Positions 1-7,504 of a DNA stretch of 24,913 nucleotides are shown piece by piece. The stretch is from Shuttleworthia sp045545575 (lineage in GTDB: Bacteria > Bacillota > Clostridia > Lachnospirales > Lachnospiraceae), in NCBI GenBank assembly GCA_045545575.1, contig JAZQBE010000009.1:1-24913 (forward strand), written 5' to 3'. Both the position numbers and the translations under genes were made by a program. Below the pieces are notes generated by a model. It had not been told where the DNA came from. It did no database searches and saw nothing but the letters and a program-made list of their open reading frames with translations. Within the stretch, counting starts at the first letter, position 1; each line of letters starts with the position of its first letter.

Positions 1-763
1 ACTGATCCATGCCCAGTTTTTCAAGCATCTGGAAAGTCTGTGCAAAGCCGGTGGCCACATCCTCGGGCCGATGGGCGTCGGAACCGATGGCAATGCGCTT
101 TCCTCCCAGATGGCGATAGCGCTCCAGAATCCGGGGCGAAGGATTCGTTTCCCGAAGCTTAGAACGAAGTCCGCCGGTATTCACCTCCAGAACAATATCA
201 AGCGCAATAAGAGTGCGCAGAATTTCGTCAATGAGATCATCACATGCGGTTTCATCCAAACCTACACGCTGTTCGTCAGGCACATAGCGGAGGATGTAAT
301 CCAGGTGTCCTAAGGCGTTAAAGCCGTGCCAGGCCTTCAGGTTTTCCAGAACCGCTTCGTAATACCGCCGCAGGCCAGCTTCGCCGGGATAACGGCTGAA
401 ATACTCCGGATAATAGGGATCGATACCATCCACCTGATGCACCGAACCGATGACGTAATCAAAGTCATATTCCCGGATCAGTTTTTCATGTTCCGCCGCC
501 AGATGGGGCTGCAGGCCGATTTCAATGCCGAAGCGCACGGTAAAACCATCGCGCCCATCGTATCTCTGCCGCAGCTGATGCATCCGCTCAGCATATGAAA
601 GCAGATCCAGATCAAACAGATGGGGTTCCATCCCGTAATCCCAGTCCAGATGATCCGTAAAGGTAATGCCCGAAAGGCCGGCCTTCTGCGCAGCTTCGAT
701 CATCAAAAGCTCATCAGCCTCGGAATCACCTGAAAACCGGGTATGCATGTGATTATCAAACAT
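1..763 (-). CDS. PHP-domain phosphatase, histidinol-phosphatase (HisJ/HisK) family, 3' end cut by window
   Basis: This is the N-terminal 254 residues of a PHP-family metallohydrolase; the gene continues past the left edge. Metal ligands of the family are all visible: HxH at residues 5/7, TDH at 36-38, Glu81 in FGIEIG, His109 in GSVHQ, His153/Asp155 in GHLD, and Asp229/His231 in GSDAH. Overall it matches the HisJ/HisK type, which removes phosphate from histidinol phosphate in histidine synthesis. Other PHP enzymes look alike, and no other his gene is in view, so the substrate is not certain. The ATG (761-763) directly follows the stop codon of the upstream radical SAM gene (764-766), with a GGAG about 12 bases ahead of it inside that gene, so the two are very likely translationally coupled. 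Confidence 0.85.
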   Translation of the reverse strand, partial: MFDNHMHTRFSGDSEADELLMIEAAQKAGLSGITFTDHLDWDYGMEPHLFDLDLLSYAERMHQLRQRYDGRDGFTVRFGIEIGLQPHLAAEHEKLIREYDFDYVIGSVHQVDGIDPYYPEYFSRYPGEAGLRRYYEAVLENLKAWHGFNALGHLDYILRYVPDEQRVGLDETACDDLIDEILRTLIALDIVLEVNTGGLRSKLRETNPSPRILERYRHLGGKRIAIGSDAHRPEDVATGFAQTFQMLEKLGMDQ

Positions 764-2257
764 CTAGTTTTCCATCTCCAGCGTAATCTCGTCGCTTCCG
801 TCCGCGTGCTCGAATGCAGCCAGTTCCGGATGTTCTCTCTTCTCTTTGGTGTAGTTCTCGTAGGCCGGACGCTTGTGGGTCTGGGAAGCCCAGATCTCCT
901 CGGCGGCCGGAGCCCACTCGGCGGCGTAATCGTCGCACTTGCTGCAAAGCTGTTCGACGGTCTCTTCCGACTCGGCATTGGTGCCGTGGGCGCCGGTCTT
1001 CTCCACCATCTCACGCAGCAGCTGCGGGTTTTCGAGCATCGGGCAGGGGCGCAGATGGTTGCGGTTGAAGGGCTGTCCCTCGTGATACGCCATGAACAGC
1101 GGGCTCTGCAGCATCTCGACGATCGAATTCTCGTGAATGTTCGTATTCGAGAAGTGAATGAATACGCAGGGTTCCGCATCGCCGCTGGCGTTGATGTGGA
1201 AGTAGTTGCGTCCGCCGGCAATGCAGCCGCCGACATATTCGCCGTCGTTCTGGAAATCCATCGGGAAGAACTCGATGTCGCACTCGGGGCTGCGGACCCA
1301 GCGGATGCGCTCGATGATCATCTTCCGCTGCTCCAAGGTCGGCAGCAGCTCGGGAACGGCGTTGTTTCCGACCGGCATATAGTGGAAGTAGAAACCGAAA
1401 CGCGCGCCCTTTTCCGAGATAAAGCGGATGAATTCGGGATCCGTGACGGCTTCGATGTTGTCCCGTGTATAGCAGACCGACGTTCCGAAGATGATGCCGT
1501 ACTTCTTCAGCAGGTCCATCGCGCGCATGCAGGCCTCATAGTGGCCGTCGCCGCGGCGGGCGTCGTTCGTGTCCGGCGTACCTTCGATGGAAAGCATGAA
1601 GGTGATGTTGCCTAAGCGGATCACTTCCTTGCAAAGTTCTTCGTCGATGAAGGTCGAGTTGTCAAAGAGCGCGAACATGCAGTCGTTGTGCTTTTCGGCC
1701 AGGCGCAGCACGTCCTTCTTGCGGCACAGCGGCTCGCCGCCGGTCAGCAGGTACAGATGGGTGCCGAGTTCCTTGCCCTCGGTCACGATCTTGTCCATGT
1801 CTTCGAAGGACAGGTTGTTCTTGTGGCCGTAGGTGCCGGACCAGCAGCCGACACAGTGCATATTGCAGGCATCCGTCGGATCGAACAGGATCAGCCACGG
1901 GATGTTGCAGTTGTACTTTTTGCGGCTCTCGCGGATGGTCTTCGTGCCGCGGAAGAAGGATTCGTAGCCCATGTTCAGCAGGAACTTCTTCGCGTACTCC
2001 GGATTCGTCTCGTCGATGATGCGGTTTAAGAACTTCACCCAGCGGTTTTCCGGATTCGAAAGATAGGCGCGGACCTTTTCCAGTTTTTCGCCCCGGCCGT
2101 TTTCGGTCCCATAGAATTTCGCGGCAAGATCCACGATTTTCAGATAGGATTCCGTGCGGTCAGCGTTGTTGCTCAAGTGTTTTAAGAAACCGTCGACGAC
2201 GGCGGAAATCGCCGTCCGCTCCGCGCTGTGTGCCAGATCCTGTAACAGATTCGCCAT
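764..2257 (-). CDS. Radical SAM/SPASM-type protein of unknown function
   Basis: A 497-residue radical SAM enzyme. The 4Fe-4S/SAM motif is CNMHCVGC (Cys131, Cys135, Cys138), followed by the GGEP motif at 173-176. The C-terminal half carries further cysteines (345, 364, 405, 438, 441), including CSKC, consistent with a SPASM-like domain that binds extra Fe-S clusters. About 115 residues of helical sequence precede the radical SAM core. SPASM enzymes modify peptides, proteins or small molecules; no small precursor peptide is evident nearby, so the substrate is unknown. The ATG is 11 bases downstream of an AGGGAGG site at 2265-2275. The PHP phosphatase starts immediately after its stop, and the gene is separated from mnmA upstream by about 180 bases with their own -10-like elements. 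Confidence 0.85.
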   Translation of the reverse strand: MANLLQDLAHSAERTAISAVVDGFLKHLSNNADRTESYLKIVDLAAKFYGTENGRGEKLEKVRAYLSNPENRWVKFLNRIIDETNPEYAKKFLLNMGYESFFRGTKTIRESRKKYNCNIPWLILFDPTDACNMHCVGCWSGTYGHKNNLSFEDMDKIVTEGKELGTHLYLLTGGEPLCRKKDVLRLAEKHNDCMFALFDNSTFIDEELCKEVIRLGNITFMLSIEGTPDTNDARRGDGHYEACMRAMDLLKKYGIIFGTSVCYTRDNIEAVTDPEFIRFISEKGARFGFYFHYMPVGNNAVPELLPTLEQRKMIIERIRWVRSPECDIEFFPMDFQNDGEYVGGCIAGGRNYFHINASGDAEPCVFIHFSNTNIHENSIVEMLQSPLFMAYHEGQPFNRNHLRPCPMLENPQLLREMVEKTGAHGTNAESEETVEQLCSKCDDYAAEWAPAAEEIWASQTHKRPAYENYTKEKREHPELAAFEHADGSDEITLEMEN

Positions 2258-2380
2258 AAATAAACTAACCTCCCTGTTCGCGCACCTGCCAAATCGGATG
2301 CAGGAATTGCGTTCCTAAAGAAATACATCTGACGTGCTTCCACAAGATCTGGTGTCAGCCGCGCCAACATACTGACTGGG

Positions 2381-2413
2381 ATTATACCCCCGTCAAACCA
2401 AAATAGCATTATA
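2381..2413 (-). promoter_or_regulatory. Tandem TATAAT elements upstream of the radical SAM gene
   Basis: Two perfect TATAAT hexamers read on the minus strand (2408-2413 and 2381-2386), 27 bases apart, in the 182-base gap between mnmA and the radical SAM gene. Neither has a convincing -35 at 16-18 bases, so the promoter call rests on the -10 boxes and the position. A small GCATT/AATGC inverted repeat overlaps the first box. No terminator for mnmA was recognised, so read-through from the upstream cluster is also possible. Confidence 0.35.
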
Positions 2414-2439
2414 CAAATGCCTCGGTTTGTCATGCGCTC

Positions 2440-3522
2440 CTATCCGCAGATCACACCGCCGCCGGCTACGTACGGGCCGTCATACAGAACCGCCGCCTGC
2501 CCCGGCGTCACGGCCCGGACGGGCTCGTCAAAGACCAGGCGAAGGGTCGACTCGTCTTTCCGGAACGCCGTACACATCGCGCCGGCATGGGAATAGCGGA
2601 TCTTTGCGAGATAACGGTCGCCGTCACGGATTTCGGGCACACCCATCAGATTTATATCGGAACAATGTAACATATTGGTAAACACGTCGTCATTTCTGCC
2701 GAGAATGACACGGTTATTCTCAACGTCAAGTTCACAGACAAACAGCGGTTCGCTCCAGGCGATGCCCAGCCCTTTGCGCTGCCCGATCGTATAGTGATGG
2801 ATGCCCTTGTGCCGTCCGACCACGGTGCCGTCCGTCAGCACAAAGTCGCCCTCCGGCGGCAGCGGTGCCCCGGATTCGCGCGCAAGAAACGCGGCGTAAT
2901 CCCCGTCCGGGACAAAGCAGATATCCTGACTGTCGGGCTTATTGGCGACGACAAGGCCCGCATCTTCCGCGATCCGGCGGACCGCGGCCTTATCGTATTC
3001 ACCGATGGGCATCAGGGTGTGGGCGAGCTGGTCCTGGGTCAGGCCGTACAGGGCGTAGGTCTGGTCCTTCGCCGCGCTTTCGGCGCAGGCGATGGCGTAA
3101 CGGCCGTTTTCGCGGAGGACGACCTTCGCGTAATGGCCGGTCGCGATGTAATCTGCGCCCATCTGCCGGGCGCGGTTCAGAAGTGCTTCCCATTTGACGT
3201 GCCGGTTGCATTCGATGCAGGGATTGGGCGTGCGTCCGCAGCGGTATTCCTCGATGAACGGCGAAACCACTGTCCGGCGAAACACCTCTGAAAAGTCCAT
3301 GACGGAATACAGAATCCCCAGGCGCGACGCGACCCGCTGGGCGTCTTCCACGGCGGAAGGACCGCAGCAGCTGCGATGGGCGTCTGCCGCCTCCGCTTCG
3401 TCCTGCCACAGCTGCATCGTAACGCCGATCACGTCGTAACCGGCTTCCTTTAAAAGCAGCGCGGCCACGGAAGAATCCACGCCGCCGGACATTCCGACGA
3501 CGACGGTTCCTTTCTTTGTCAT
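2440..3522 (-). CDS. mnmA: tRNA-specific 2-thiouridylase MnmA
   Basis: A 360-residue enzyme that thiolates U34 of tRNA-Lys, -Glu and -Gln, using ATP and sulfur relayed from a cysteine desulfurase. The PP-loop SGGVDSS is at residues 12-18. The two catalytic cysteines lie in the expected contexts: Cys102 in NPCIECN and Cys202 in SQDICF. Length is normal for the family. Its ATG overlaps the sigH stop codon by four bases (ATGA), so it is translationally coupled to the sigma factor. It is the last gene of the ispF-cysS-mrnC-rlmB-sigH-mnmA cluster. No desulfurase gene is in the window. Confidence 0.96.
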   Translation of the reverse strand: MTKKGTVVVGMSGGVDSSVAALLLKEAGYDVIGVTMQLWQDEAEAADAHRSCCGPSAVEDAQRVASRLGILYSVMDFSEVFRRTVVSPFIEEYRCGRTPNPCIECNRHVKWEALLNRARQMGADYIATGHYAKVVLRENGRYAIACAESAAKDQTYALYGLTQDQLAHTLMPIGEYDKAAVRRIAEDAGLVVANKPDSQDICFVPDGDYAAFLARESGAPLPPEGDFVLTDGTVVGRHKGIHHYTIGQRKGLGIAWSEPLFVCELDVENNRVILGRNDDVFTNMLHCSDINLMGVPEIRDGDRYLAKIRYSHAGAMCTAFRKDESTLRLVFDEPVRAVTPGQAAVLYDGPYVAGGGVICG

Positions 3523-4148
3523 AGTTCTACCTCATTGCGGACAATTCTGCGTGCTTTCGCGCGGATCCGCTGGATGGCATTGTCTACGGCCTTGACGTTC
3601 TTTTGCAGCCGCAGCGCCATTTCTTCATAATCCAGTCCGGAAAGATACAATTCAAACACCCGGGTCTCAAGAGGGCTTAATACGCCGAGAATCCGCGCGT
3701 ACAGCGTCTGAAAGCCTTCCGCCTCCAGGAAGATGCGCTCGGGATTCTGGCTGTCGCTGGCTGCCTGCAGGAAGGTTTCCCCGTTCCGGCCGTTTTCGTC
3801 CTCCTCCGCCGAGATCCCGTCAAGGGAAACCGCCGTGTTGAGCGCCTTCTGCCGGTCGCGCTGCTGGGCGTCGAGGGCTTTCCAGAGCTGCCGGCGGATA
3901 CACAGTGTTGCGAACGTTGAAAACTGTGTTCCCCTGTCCGGCTCAAAACCGCGCAGCGCAAAAAGCAGCCCGATCATGGCTTCCTGAAGAAGATCCTCCC
4001 GGTCGCCGCCCGGCAGATACAGCCGGGAAGCTTCCCTGCGCGCGATAGACTTATAGCGGTCGAGGAGAATCTCCGCGGCCGCCATATTTCCGTTCTGATA
4101 TGCAGTTAGCAGCACCGCGTCATCCGCGGAAGCTGAAAAACGAACCAT
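3519..4148 (-). CDS. sigH: RNA polymerase sigma factor, SigH-like (sigma-70 family)
   Basis: A 209-residue group-3 sigma factor. Region 2 is recognisable around DREDLLQEAMIGLL and the FSTFATLCIRRQL promoter-melting segment. Region 4 with its helix-turn-helix is at the C-terminus (LSPLETRVFELYLSG and the following YEEMALRLQ). Position directly after rlmB in a cysS-mrnC-rlmB cluster matches the sigH locus of Bacillus and many clostridia; there SigH drives stationary-phase and early sporulation genes, or competence in non-spore-formers. An acidic linker of about 35 residues (AEEDENGRNGE) separates regions 2 and 4. The ATG abuts the rlmB stop (TAA at 4149-4151), and the stop overlaps the mnmA start. 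Confidence 0.88.
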   Translation of the reverse strand: MVRFSASADDAVLLTAYQNGNMAAAEILLDRYKSIARREASRLYLPGGDREDLLQEAMIGLLFALRGFEPDRGTQFSTFATLCIRRQLWKALDAQQRDRQKALNTAVSLDGISAEEDENGRNGETFLQAASDSQNPERIFLEAEGFQTLYARILGVLSPLETRVFELYLSGLDYEEMALRLQKNVKAVDNAIQRIRAKARRIVRNEVEL

Positions 4149-4895
4149 TTACCGAAATCCTTTCCGCTGACGCACAGCCTCAAACGCGAGCACGCCGGCC
4201 GCGACCGAAGCGTTTAACGAATCGATGTCGCCGTACATCGGAATCGAGACGGAAAAATCGCAGTGTTTGCGCACGAGATCCGACACCCCGCTTCCTTCAT
4301 TCCCGATGACAAGACCGAGGGCGCCGTCGAGGGACTGTTTGTACATCGGCACGCCGTCGGCGGCCGCACAGGCAAACCAGAGGTCTTTTTTCTTCAGTTC
4401 GTCGATCGTGCGGGCCAGATTCGTCACCCGGGCCACCGGCGTGTAGTTCAGGGCGCCGGCCGACGCGCGCATCACCGTCGCGGTCAGTCCCGCCGCGCGC
4501 TGTTTCGGGATGATCACGCCGTGCGCGCCGCACAGGTTGGCCGTGCGGATGATCGCGCCAAGATTGTGCGGATCCTCGATCCCGTCGAGCAGGAACAGAA
4601 AGGGCGCTTCGTTCTTTTCGGCCGCGGCGGCCAGCATTTCGTCCACTTCCGCGTACGTATAGGCCGCGACATAGGCGAGCACACCCTGGTGATGCCCGGT
4701 CTCGGACAGCTGGTCCAGCCGCTCTTTGGTCACGAAACGCAGCATCGCGTCCGTTTTTTTGACTTCACGGACAATCGTCCGCACCGGCCCGTCCATCAGT
4801 CCGTCCTGGACGAATACCCGGTCCATCGGCCGTCCGGCGCGCAGGGCTTCGAGCACCGCGTTGCGTCCTTCGACCACGGATTCTTCATATCGCAT
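4149..4895 (-). CDS. rlmB: 23S rRNA (guanosine-2'-O-)-methyltransferase RlmB (TrmH/SpoU family)
   Basis: A 248-residue SPOUT-class methyltransferase. It has an N-terminal substrate-binding domain (start through about residue 80, including VEGRNAVLEALRAG) and a C-terminal knotted catalytic domain. The family motifs are visible: NLGAIIRTA, the SAM-binding LVIGNEGSGVSDLVR and the C-terminal IPMYGDIDSLNASVAAGV. Members methylate the 2'-OH of G2251 (E. coli numbering) in 23S rRNA. The start lies 8 bases after the mrnC stop, with its GAGGAG ribosome site inside the last codons of mrnC. This is the yacO position of Bacillus, which supports RlmB over other SpoU paralogues. Confidence 0.92.
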   Translation of the reverse strand: MRYEESVVEGRNAVLEALRAGRPMDRVFVQDGLMDGPVRTIVREVKKTDAMLRFVTKERLDQLSETGHHQGVLAYVAAYTYAEVDEMLAAAAEKNEAPFLFLLDGIEDPHNLGAIIRTANLCGAHGVIIPKQRAAGLTATVMRASAGALNYTPVARVTNLARTIDELKKKDLWFACAAADGVPMYKQSLDGALGLVIGNEGSGVSDLVRKHCDFSVSIPMYGDIDSLNASVAAGVLAFEAVRQRKGFR

Positions 4896-4903
4896 TTTTA
4901 AAA

Positions 4904-5287
4904 TTACTCCTCGGTTTCTTCCCAGGCAATGGCGAGAAGCTCGCCGATCCGGGCTTCATTTCCCTGAAGGTACAGCGCGCCGATCAGCGCCTCAAGGCCG
5001 GTCGCCCGGCGGTATTCGGCCACGGTCGCATGCTTCGCGACGGTGCCGGGATGGGCATTCCTGCCGCGGCGCGCAATGTCTTTTTCTTCCTCGGTCAGAA
5101 AGGGCTGCAGCTTTTCGTAGATCGCGGCCTGGGCACCGGCGCGGGCCAGCCGGCTGCTTTCCTTCTGCAGCTGCTTCGCCGGACGGCTGCCATTCTGAAC
5201 AATCCGCGTCCGCAGCAGCAGTTCATAGACCGCGTCTCCGACAAAGGCCAGGGACTGCGGAGAAAGATTCGTCAGCTTCTCTTCCAC
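4904..5287 (-). CDS. mrnC: Mini-ribonuclease 3 (Mini-III)
   Basis: A 127-residue protein made only of an RNase III catalytic domain, without a double-stranded RNA binding domain. In Firmicutes it trims the 23S rRNA precursor. The catalytic signature AFVGDAVYELLLR is near the N-terminus and the second acidic motif ALIGALYLQG is near residue 100. The start is GTG (5285-5287), preceded at 6 bases by GAGGG within the end of cysS; the two reading frames overlap by 16 bases. Position between cysS and rlmB is the standard one, so the assignment is firm. Confidence 0.94.
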   Translation of the reverse strand: MEEKLTNLSPQSLAFVGDAVYELLLRTRIVQNGSRPAKQLQKESSRLARAGAQAAIYEKLQPFLTEEEKDIARRGRNAHPGTVAKHATVAEYRRATGLEALIGALYLQGNEARIGELLAIAWEETEE

Positions 5288-6681
5288 TTGACGCCCTCTC
5301 TGGTATCCTCGAGAACGATGCCCTGCTCCAGCAGCTGGGCGCGGATTTCGTCCGCGCGGGCAAAGTTTTTCGCCTTGCGCGCCGCCTGCCGTTCTTCGAT
5401 CAGCGCTTCGATGTCGGCGTCGAGCAATTCATCCTCTTCCGGAGCCAGAATCAGGCCGAGCACGCCGCACAGCTTCTCAAGGCGCCCGGAAAGCGCGTTT
5501 AACAGCGCTGCGGAGGATTCGCCGGACACGCTGCTGTTGATGTATTTGACCAGATCAAATACGGCGGAAACCGCGTCCGCGGTATTGAAATCGTCGTCCA
5601 TGGCCGCTTCAAATGCCGTCACATAGGCATCGGTGTCTGCAAATGTTTCCTGCTCCGCCTCCGTCATTTCGACGGCCGCCGTGTTCTTTGCCAGAAACCG
5701 CAGGTTGGCATAGGCGTTTTTGATGCGCTCCAGGGCGCTCTTCGCCGAATTCATCAGATCGTCCGAGAAGTTCAGGGGGCTGCGGTAATGTGCGCTCAGC
5801 ATGAAGAACCGCAGCACCTGCAGATCGTAGTGCGCGGCGATGTCGCGGACGGTGAAGAAGTTGCCCAGCGACTTGCTCATCTTTTCATTGTTGATCTTCA
5901 AAAATCCGTTGTGCATCCAGTAATGGGCAAACTCCGCGCCGTTGGCCGCCTCGGACTGGGCGATCTCGTTCTCGTGATGCGGGAAAATCAGATCCTCGCC
6001 GCCGGCGTGGATATCAATGGTATCGCCCAGATAACGCTTTGCCATGACGGAGCATTCAATATGCCAGCCCGGACGGCCGTCGCACCACGGAGACGGCCAG
6101 GACGGCTCCCCTTCCTTCTTCGGCTTCCAGAGCACGAAATCCAGCGGATCCTCTTTCTCGTCCCCCGTCACCTGGATGCTGCGGTGGCCGCCCTCCAGAT
6201 CGTCAATGTTCTTGTGCGACAGCTTGCCGTAGCCCGGGAAACGGCGCGTGCGGTAATAGACCGTGCCGTCGGATACCGGATAGGCAAAATCCTTGTCGAT
6301 CAGCCCGGAAATCATGTCCAGCATGCCGCCGATTTCCTTTGTCGCCTGGGGATGGGTCGTGGCGGGACGCACGTTTAACCCGGCCATGTCCGCCTTGCAT
6401 TCTTTGATATAGCGCTCGGAGATCTCCTCGGAAGGCACTCCTTCCTCGTTGGCGGCTTTGATGATCTTGTCGTCGACGTCGGTGAAGTTGGATACGTAAT
6501 TGACCTCGTAGCCGCGGTATTCAAAATAGCGGCGCACCGTGTCGAAAAAGATCATCGGACGGGCGTTGCCGATGTGAATCAGATTGTAGACCGTCGGCCC
6601 GCATACATACATGCGCACTTTGCCCTCTTCGATGGGCACAAATTCTTCCTTGCGAAGTGTCAGTGTATTGAAAATCTTCAT
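5272..6681 (-). CDS. cysS: Cysteinyl-tRNA synthetase
   Basis: A 469-residue class I aminoacyl-tRNA synthetase that charges tRNA-Cys. Visible landmarks are HIGN at 36-39, KMSKS at 267-271 and the zinc ligands that select cysteine (Cys27, Cys210, His235, Glu239). The true start is the ATG at 6679-6681 (protein begins MKIFNTLTLR), behind an AAAGGAAA site; the open frame extends a further 152 codons upstream but those overlap ispF and do not resemble any protein. It sits 28 bases after ispF. No T-box leader was seen in front of it or of ispF, although Firmicutes cysS genes are often under such control. Confidence 0.97.
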   Translation of the reverse strand: MKIFNTLTLRKEEFVPIEEGKVRMYVCGPTVYNLIHIGNARPMIFFDTVRRYFEYRGYEVNYVSNFTDVDDKIIKAANEEGVPSEEISERYIKECKADMAGLNVRPATTHPQATKEIGGMLDMISGLIDKDFAYPVSDGTVYYRTRRFPGYGKLSHKNIDDLEGGHRSIQVTGDEKEDPLDFVLWKPKKEGEPSWPSPWCDGRPGWHIECSVMAKRYLGDTIDIHAGGEDLIFPHHENEIAQSEAANGAEFAHYWMHNGFLKINNEKMSKSLGNFFTVRDIAAHYDLQVLRFFMLSAHYRSPLNFSDDLMNSAKSALERIKNAYANLRFLAKNTAAVEMTEAEQETFADTDAYVTAFEAAMDDDFNTADAVSAVFDLVKYINSSVSGESSAALLNALSGRLEKLCGVLGLILAPEEDELLDADIEALIEERQAARKAKNFARADEIRAQLLEQGIVLEDTREGVKWKRS

Positions 6682-6709
6682 TCGAACGTTTCCTTTCTTT
6701 TCGATGCGG

Positions 6710-7261
6710 TTACGGTTCCACTCCGGGCTGACACCCCGGACATCCGCCGCATCCGGCGCCGCTGTCATAGGCCAGGCTGCTGCCCTCGTAGAAGGTTTCG
6801 AGCAGGCATACCGCCTGGGCGCTGATGCCCTCTCCCCGTCCGGTAAAGCCCAGATGCTCCTCGGTGGTCGCTTTGATATTGACCTGATCCTCTGCAATTC
6901 CAAGCCTTCCGGCAATGTTTTGGCGCATCGCGTCGATGTGCGGACGCATCTTCGGCGCCTGGGCGATGATCGTCGCGTCGATGTTGCCGACCAGATAGCC
7001 GGCTTCCGCGATCTTTTCACGGACGGCATCCAGAAGCTGTAACGAATCCGCGCCCTTGAAGGCCGGATCCGTATCCGGAAAATGGAGCCCGATATCGCCC
7101 AGACCGGCGGCGCCAAGAAGCGCATCCATAATGGCATGCGTTAAAACGTCCGCATCCGAATGACCCAAAAGTCCCAGCTCATACGGGATGTCCACACCGC
7201 CGATCACCAGACGGCGCCCTTCCGTCAGCCGATGCACGTCATATCCGGTTCCGATTCTCAT
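6710..7261 (-). CDS. ispF: 2-C-methyl-D-erythritol 2,4-cyclodiphosphate synthase with cysteine-rich tail
   Basis: A 183-residue enzyme of the MEP isoprenoid pathway that cyclises CDP-methylerythritol phosphate. Zinc and active-site motifs are DVH (Asp8, His10), HSDADVLTH (34-42) and the C-terminal EEHLGFTGRGEG. The start chosen is the ATG at 7259-7261, six bases after AGGGAG; an ATG two codons earlier touches the ribosome site and is less likely. IspF usually ends near residue 157-160; here about 25 more residues follow, including Cys171, Cys174 and Cys177 (CGGCPGC). The stop is unambiguous, so the tail is really encoded. It is first in the cysS cluster, directly behind the hairpin after tRNA-Met. 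IspD is not in the window. Confidence 0.93.
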   Translation of the reverse strand: MRIGTGYDVHRLTEGRRLVIGGVDIPYELGLLGHSDADVLTHAIMDALLGAAGLGDIGLHFPDTDPAFKGADSLQLLDAVREKIAEAGYLVGNIDATIIAQAPKMRPHIDAMRQNIAGRLGIAEDQVNIKATTEEHLGFTGRGEGISAQAVCLLETFYEGSSLAYDSGAGCGGCPGCQPGVEP

Positions 7262-7285
7262 ACGCATCTCCCTGTGATTGAACAA

Positions 7286-7315
7286 AAGCCCCGGAAAGAA
7301 TTCCTTCCGGGGCTT
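7286..7315 (-). terminator. Intrinsic terminator or attenuator between tRNA-Met and ispF
   Basis: Arms AAGCCCCGGAA (7286-7296) and TTCCGGGGCTT (7305-7315) pair perfectly over 11 bp with an 8-base loop. On the minus strand the stem is followed by CTTTTGTTC, a short U-rich tail. It lies 6 bases beyond the tRNA 3' end and ends about 12 bases before the ispF ribosome site, so it can terminate tRNA transcription or attenuate read-through into ispF-cysS. Confidence 0.75.
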
Positions 7316-7321
7316 GTACCG

Positions 7322-7395
7322 TAGCGAGAGGGGGATTCGAACCCTCGACACCGCGGGTATGAACCGCGTGCTCTAGCCAACTGAGCTATCTCGCC
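7322..7395 (-). tRNA. tRNA-Met(CAT), elongator type
   Basis: A 74-base cloverleaf on the minus strand. The acceptor stem is GGCGAGA/TCTCGCT with a terminal G-U pair; the D stem is GCTC/GAGC. The anticodon stem CGCGG/CCGCG encloses loop TTCATAC, giving anticodon CAT. The T loop is TTCGAAT and the discriminator is A. No CCA is encoded. The first acceptor position forms a G-U pair and the overall sequence resembles Firmicutes elongator Met tRNA rather than initiator or the lysidine-modified Ile(CAT). The T stem GAGGG/CCCCC contains one A-C mismatch at its second pair (7345 against 7331). Confidence 0.95.
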
Positions 7396-7399
7396 ATCT

Positions 7400-7421
7400 C
7401 GCGGTCAAGTAACTGACCGCG
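7400..7421 (-). other. 8-bp hairpin in the 5' leader of the tRNA-Met transcript
   Basis: A perfect inverted repeat, CGCGGTCA (7400-7407) and TGACCGCG (7414-7421) with a 6-base loop, lies between the -10 box and the tRNA, 4 bases before G1. Start-site spacing predicts transcription beginning at about 7419-7420, so the hairpin would form the extreme 5' end of the precursor. Removal would be by RNase P. Confidence 0.5.
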
Positions 7422-7425
7422 TTCA

Positions 7426-7455
7426 AATATATCACAACCGCCTCATTGAAGTCAA
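7426..7455 (-). promoter_or_regulatory. Sigma-A type promoter for tRNA-Met (and possibly the ispF cluster)
   Basis: Read on the minus strand: -35 TTGACT at 7450-7455, an 18-base spacer and -10 TATATT at 7426-7431, with an extended TGA directly before the -10. It is the only convincing promoter between metH and ispF. Confidence 0.75.
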
Positions 7456-7465
7456 CAATCAATTT

Positions 7466-7504
7466 AAAAAAAGAATACGTGCCGGTCAGGTCTTCTTCAG
7501 GCAC
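7466..7504 (-). terminator. Weak candidate terminator after metH
   Basis: A 5-bp stem GTGCC/GGCAC (plus-strand arms 7479-7483 and 7500-7504) overlaps the metH stop codon and is followed on the minus strand by TATTC and seven T (7466-7472). The T-tract is good but the stem is short with a 16-base loop. Confidence 0.3.

Noticed and set aside
2182..2433. 83-codon minus-strand frame in front of the radical SAM gene
   Set aside because: It covers the promoter region and overlaps the gene start in another frame; no family resemblance.
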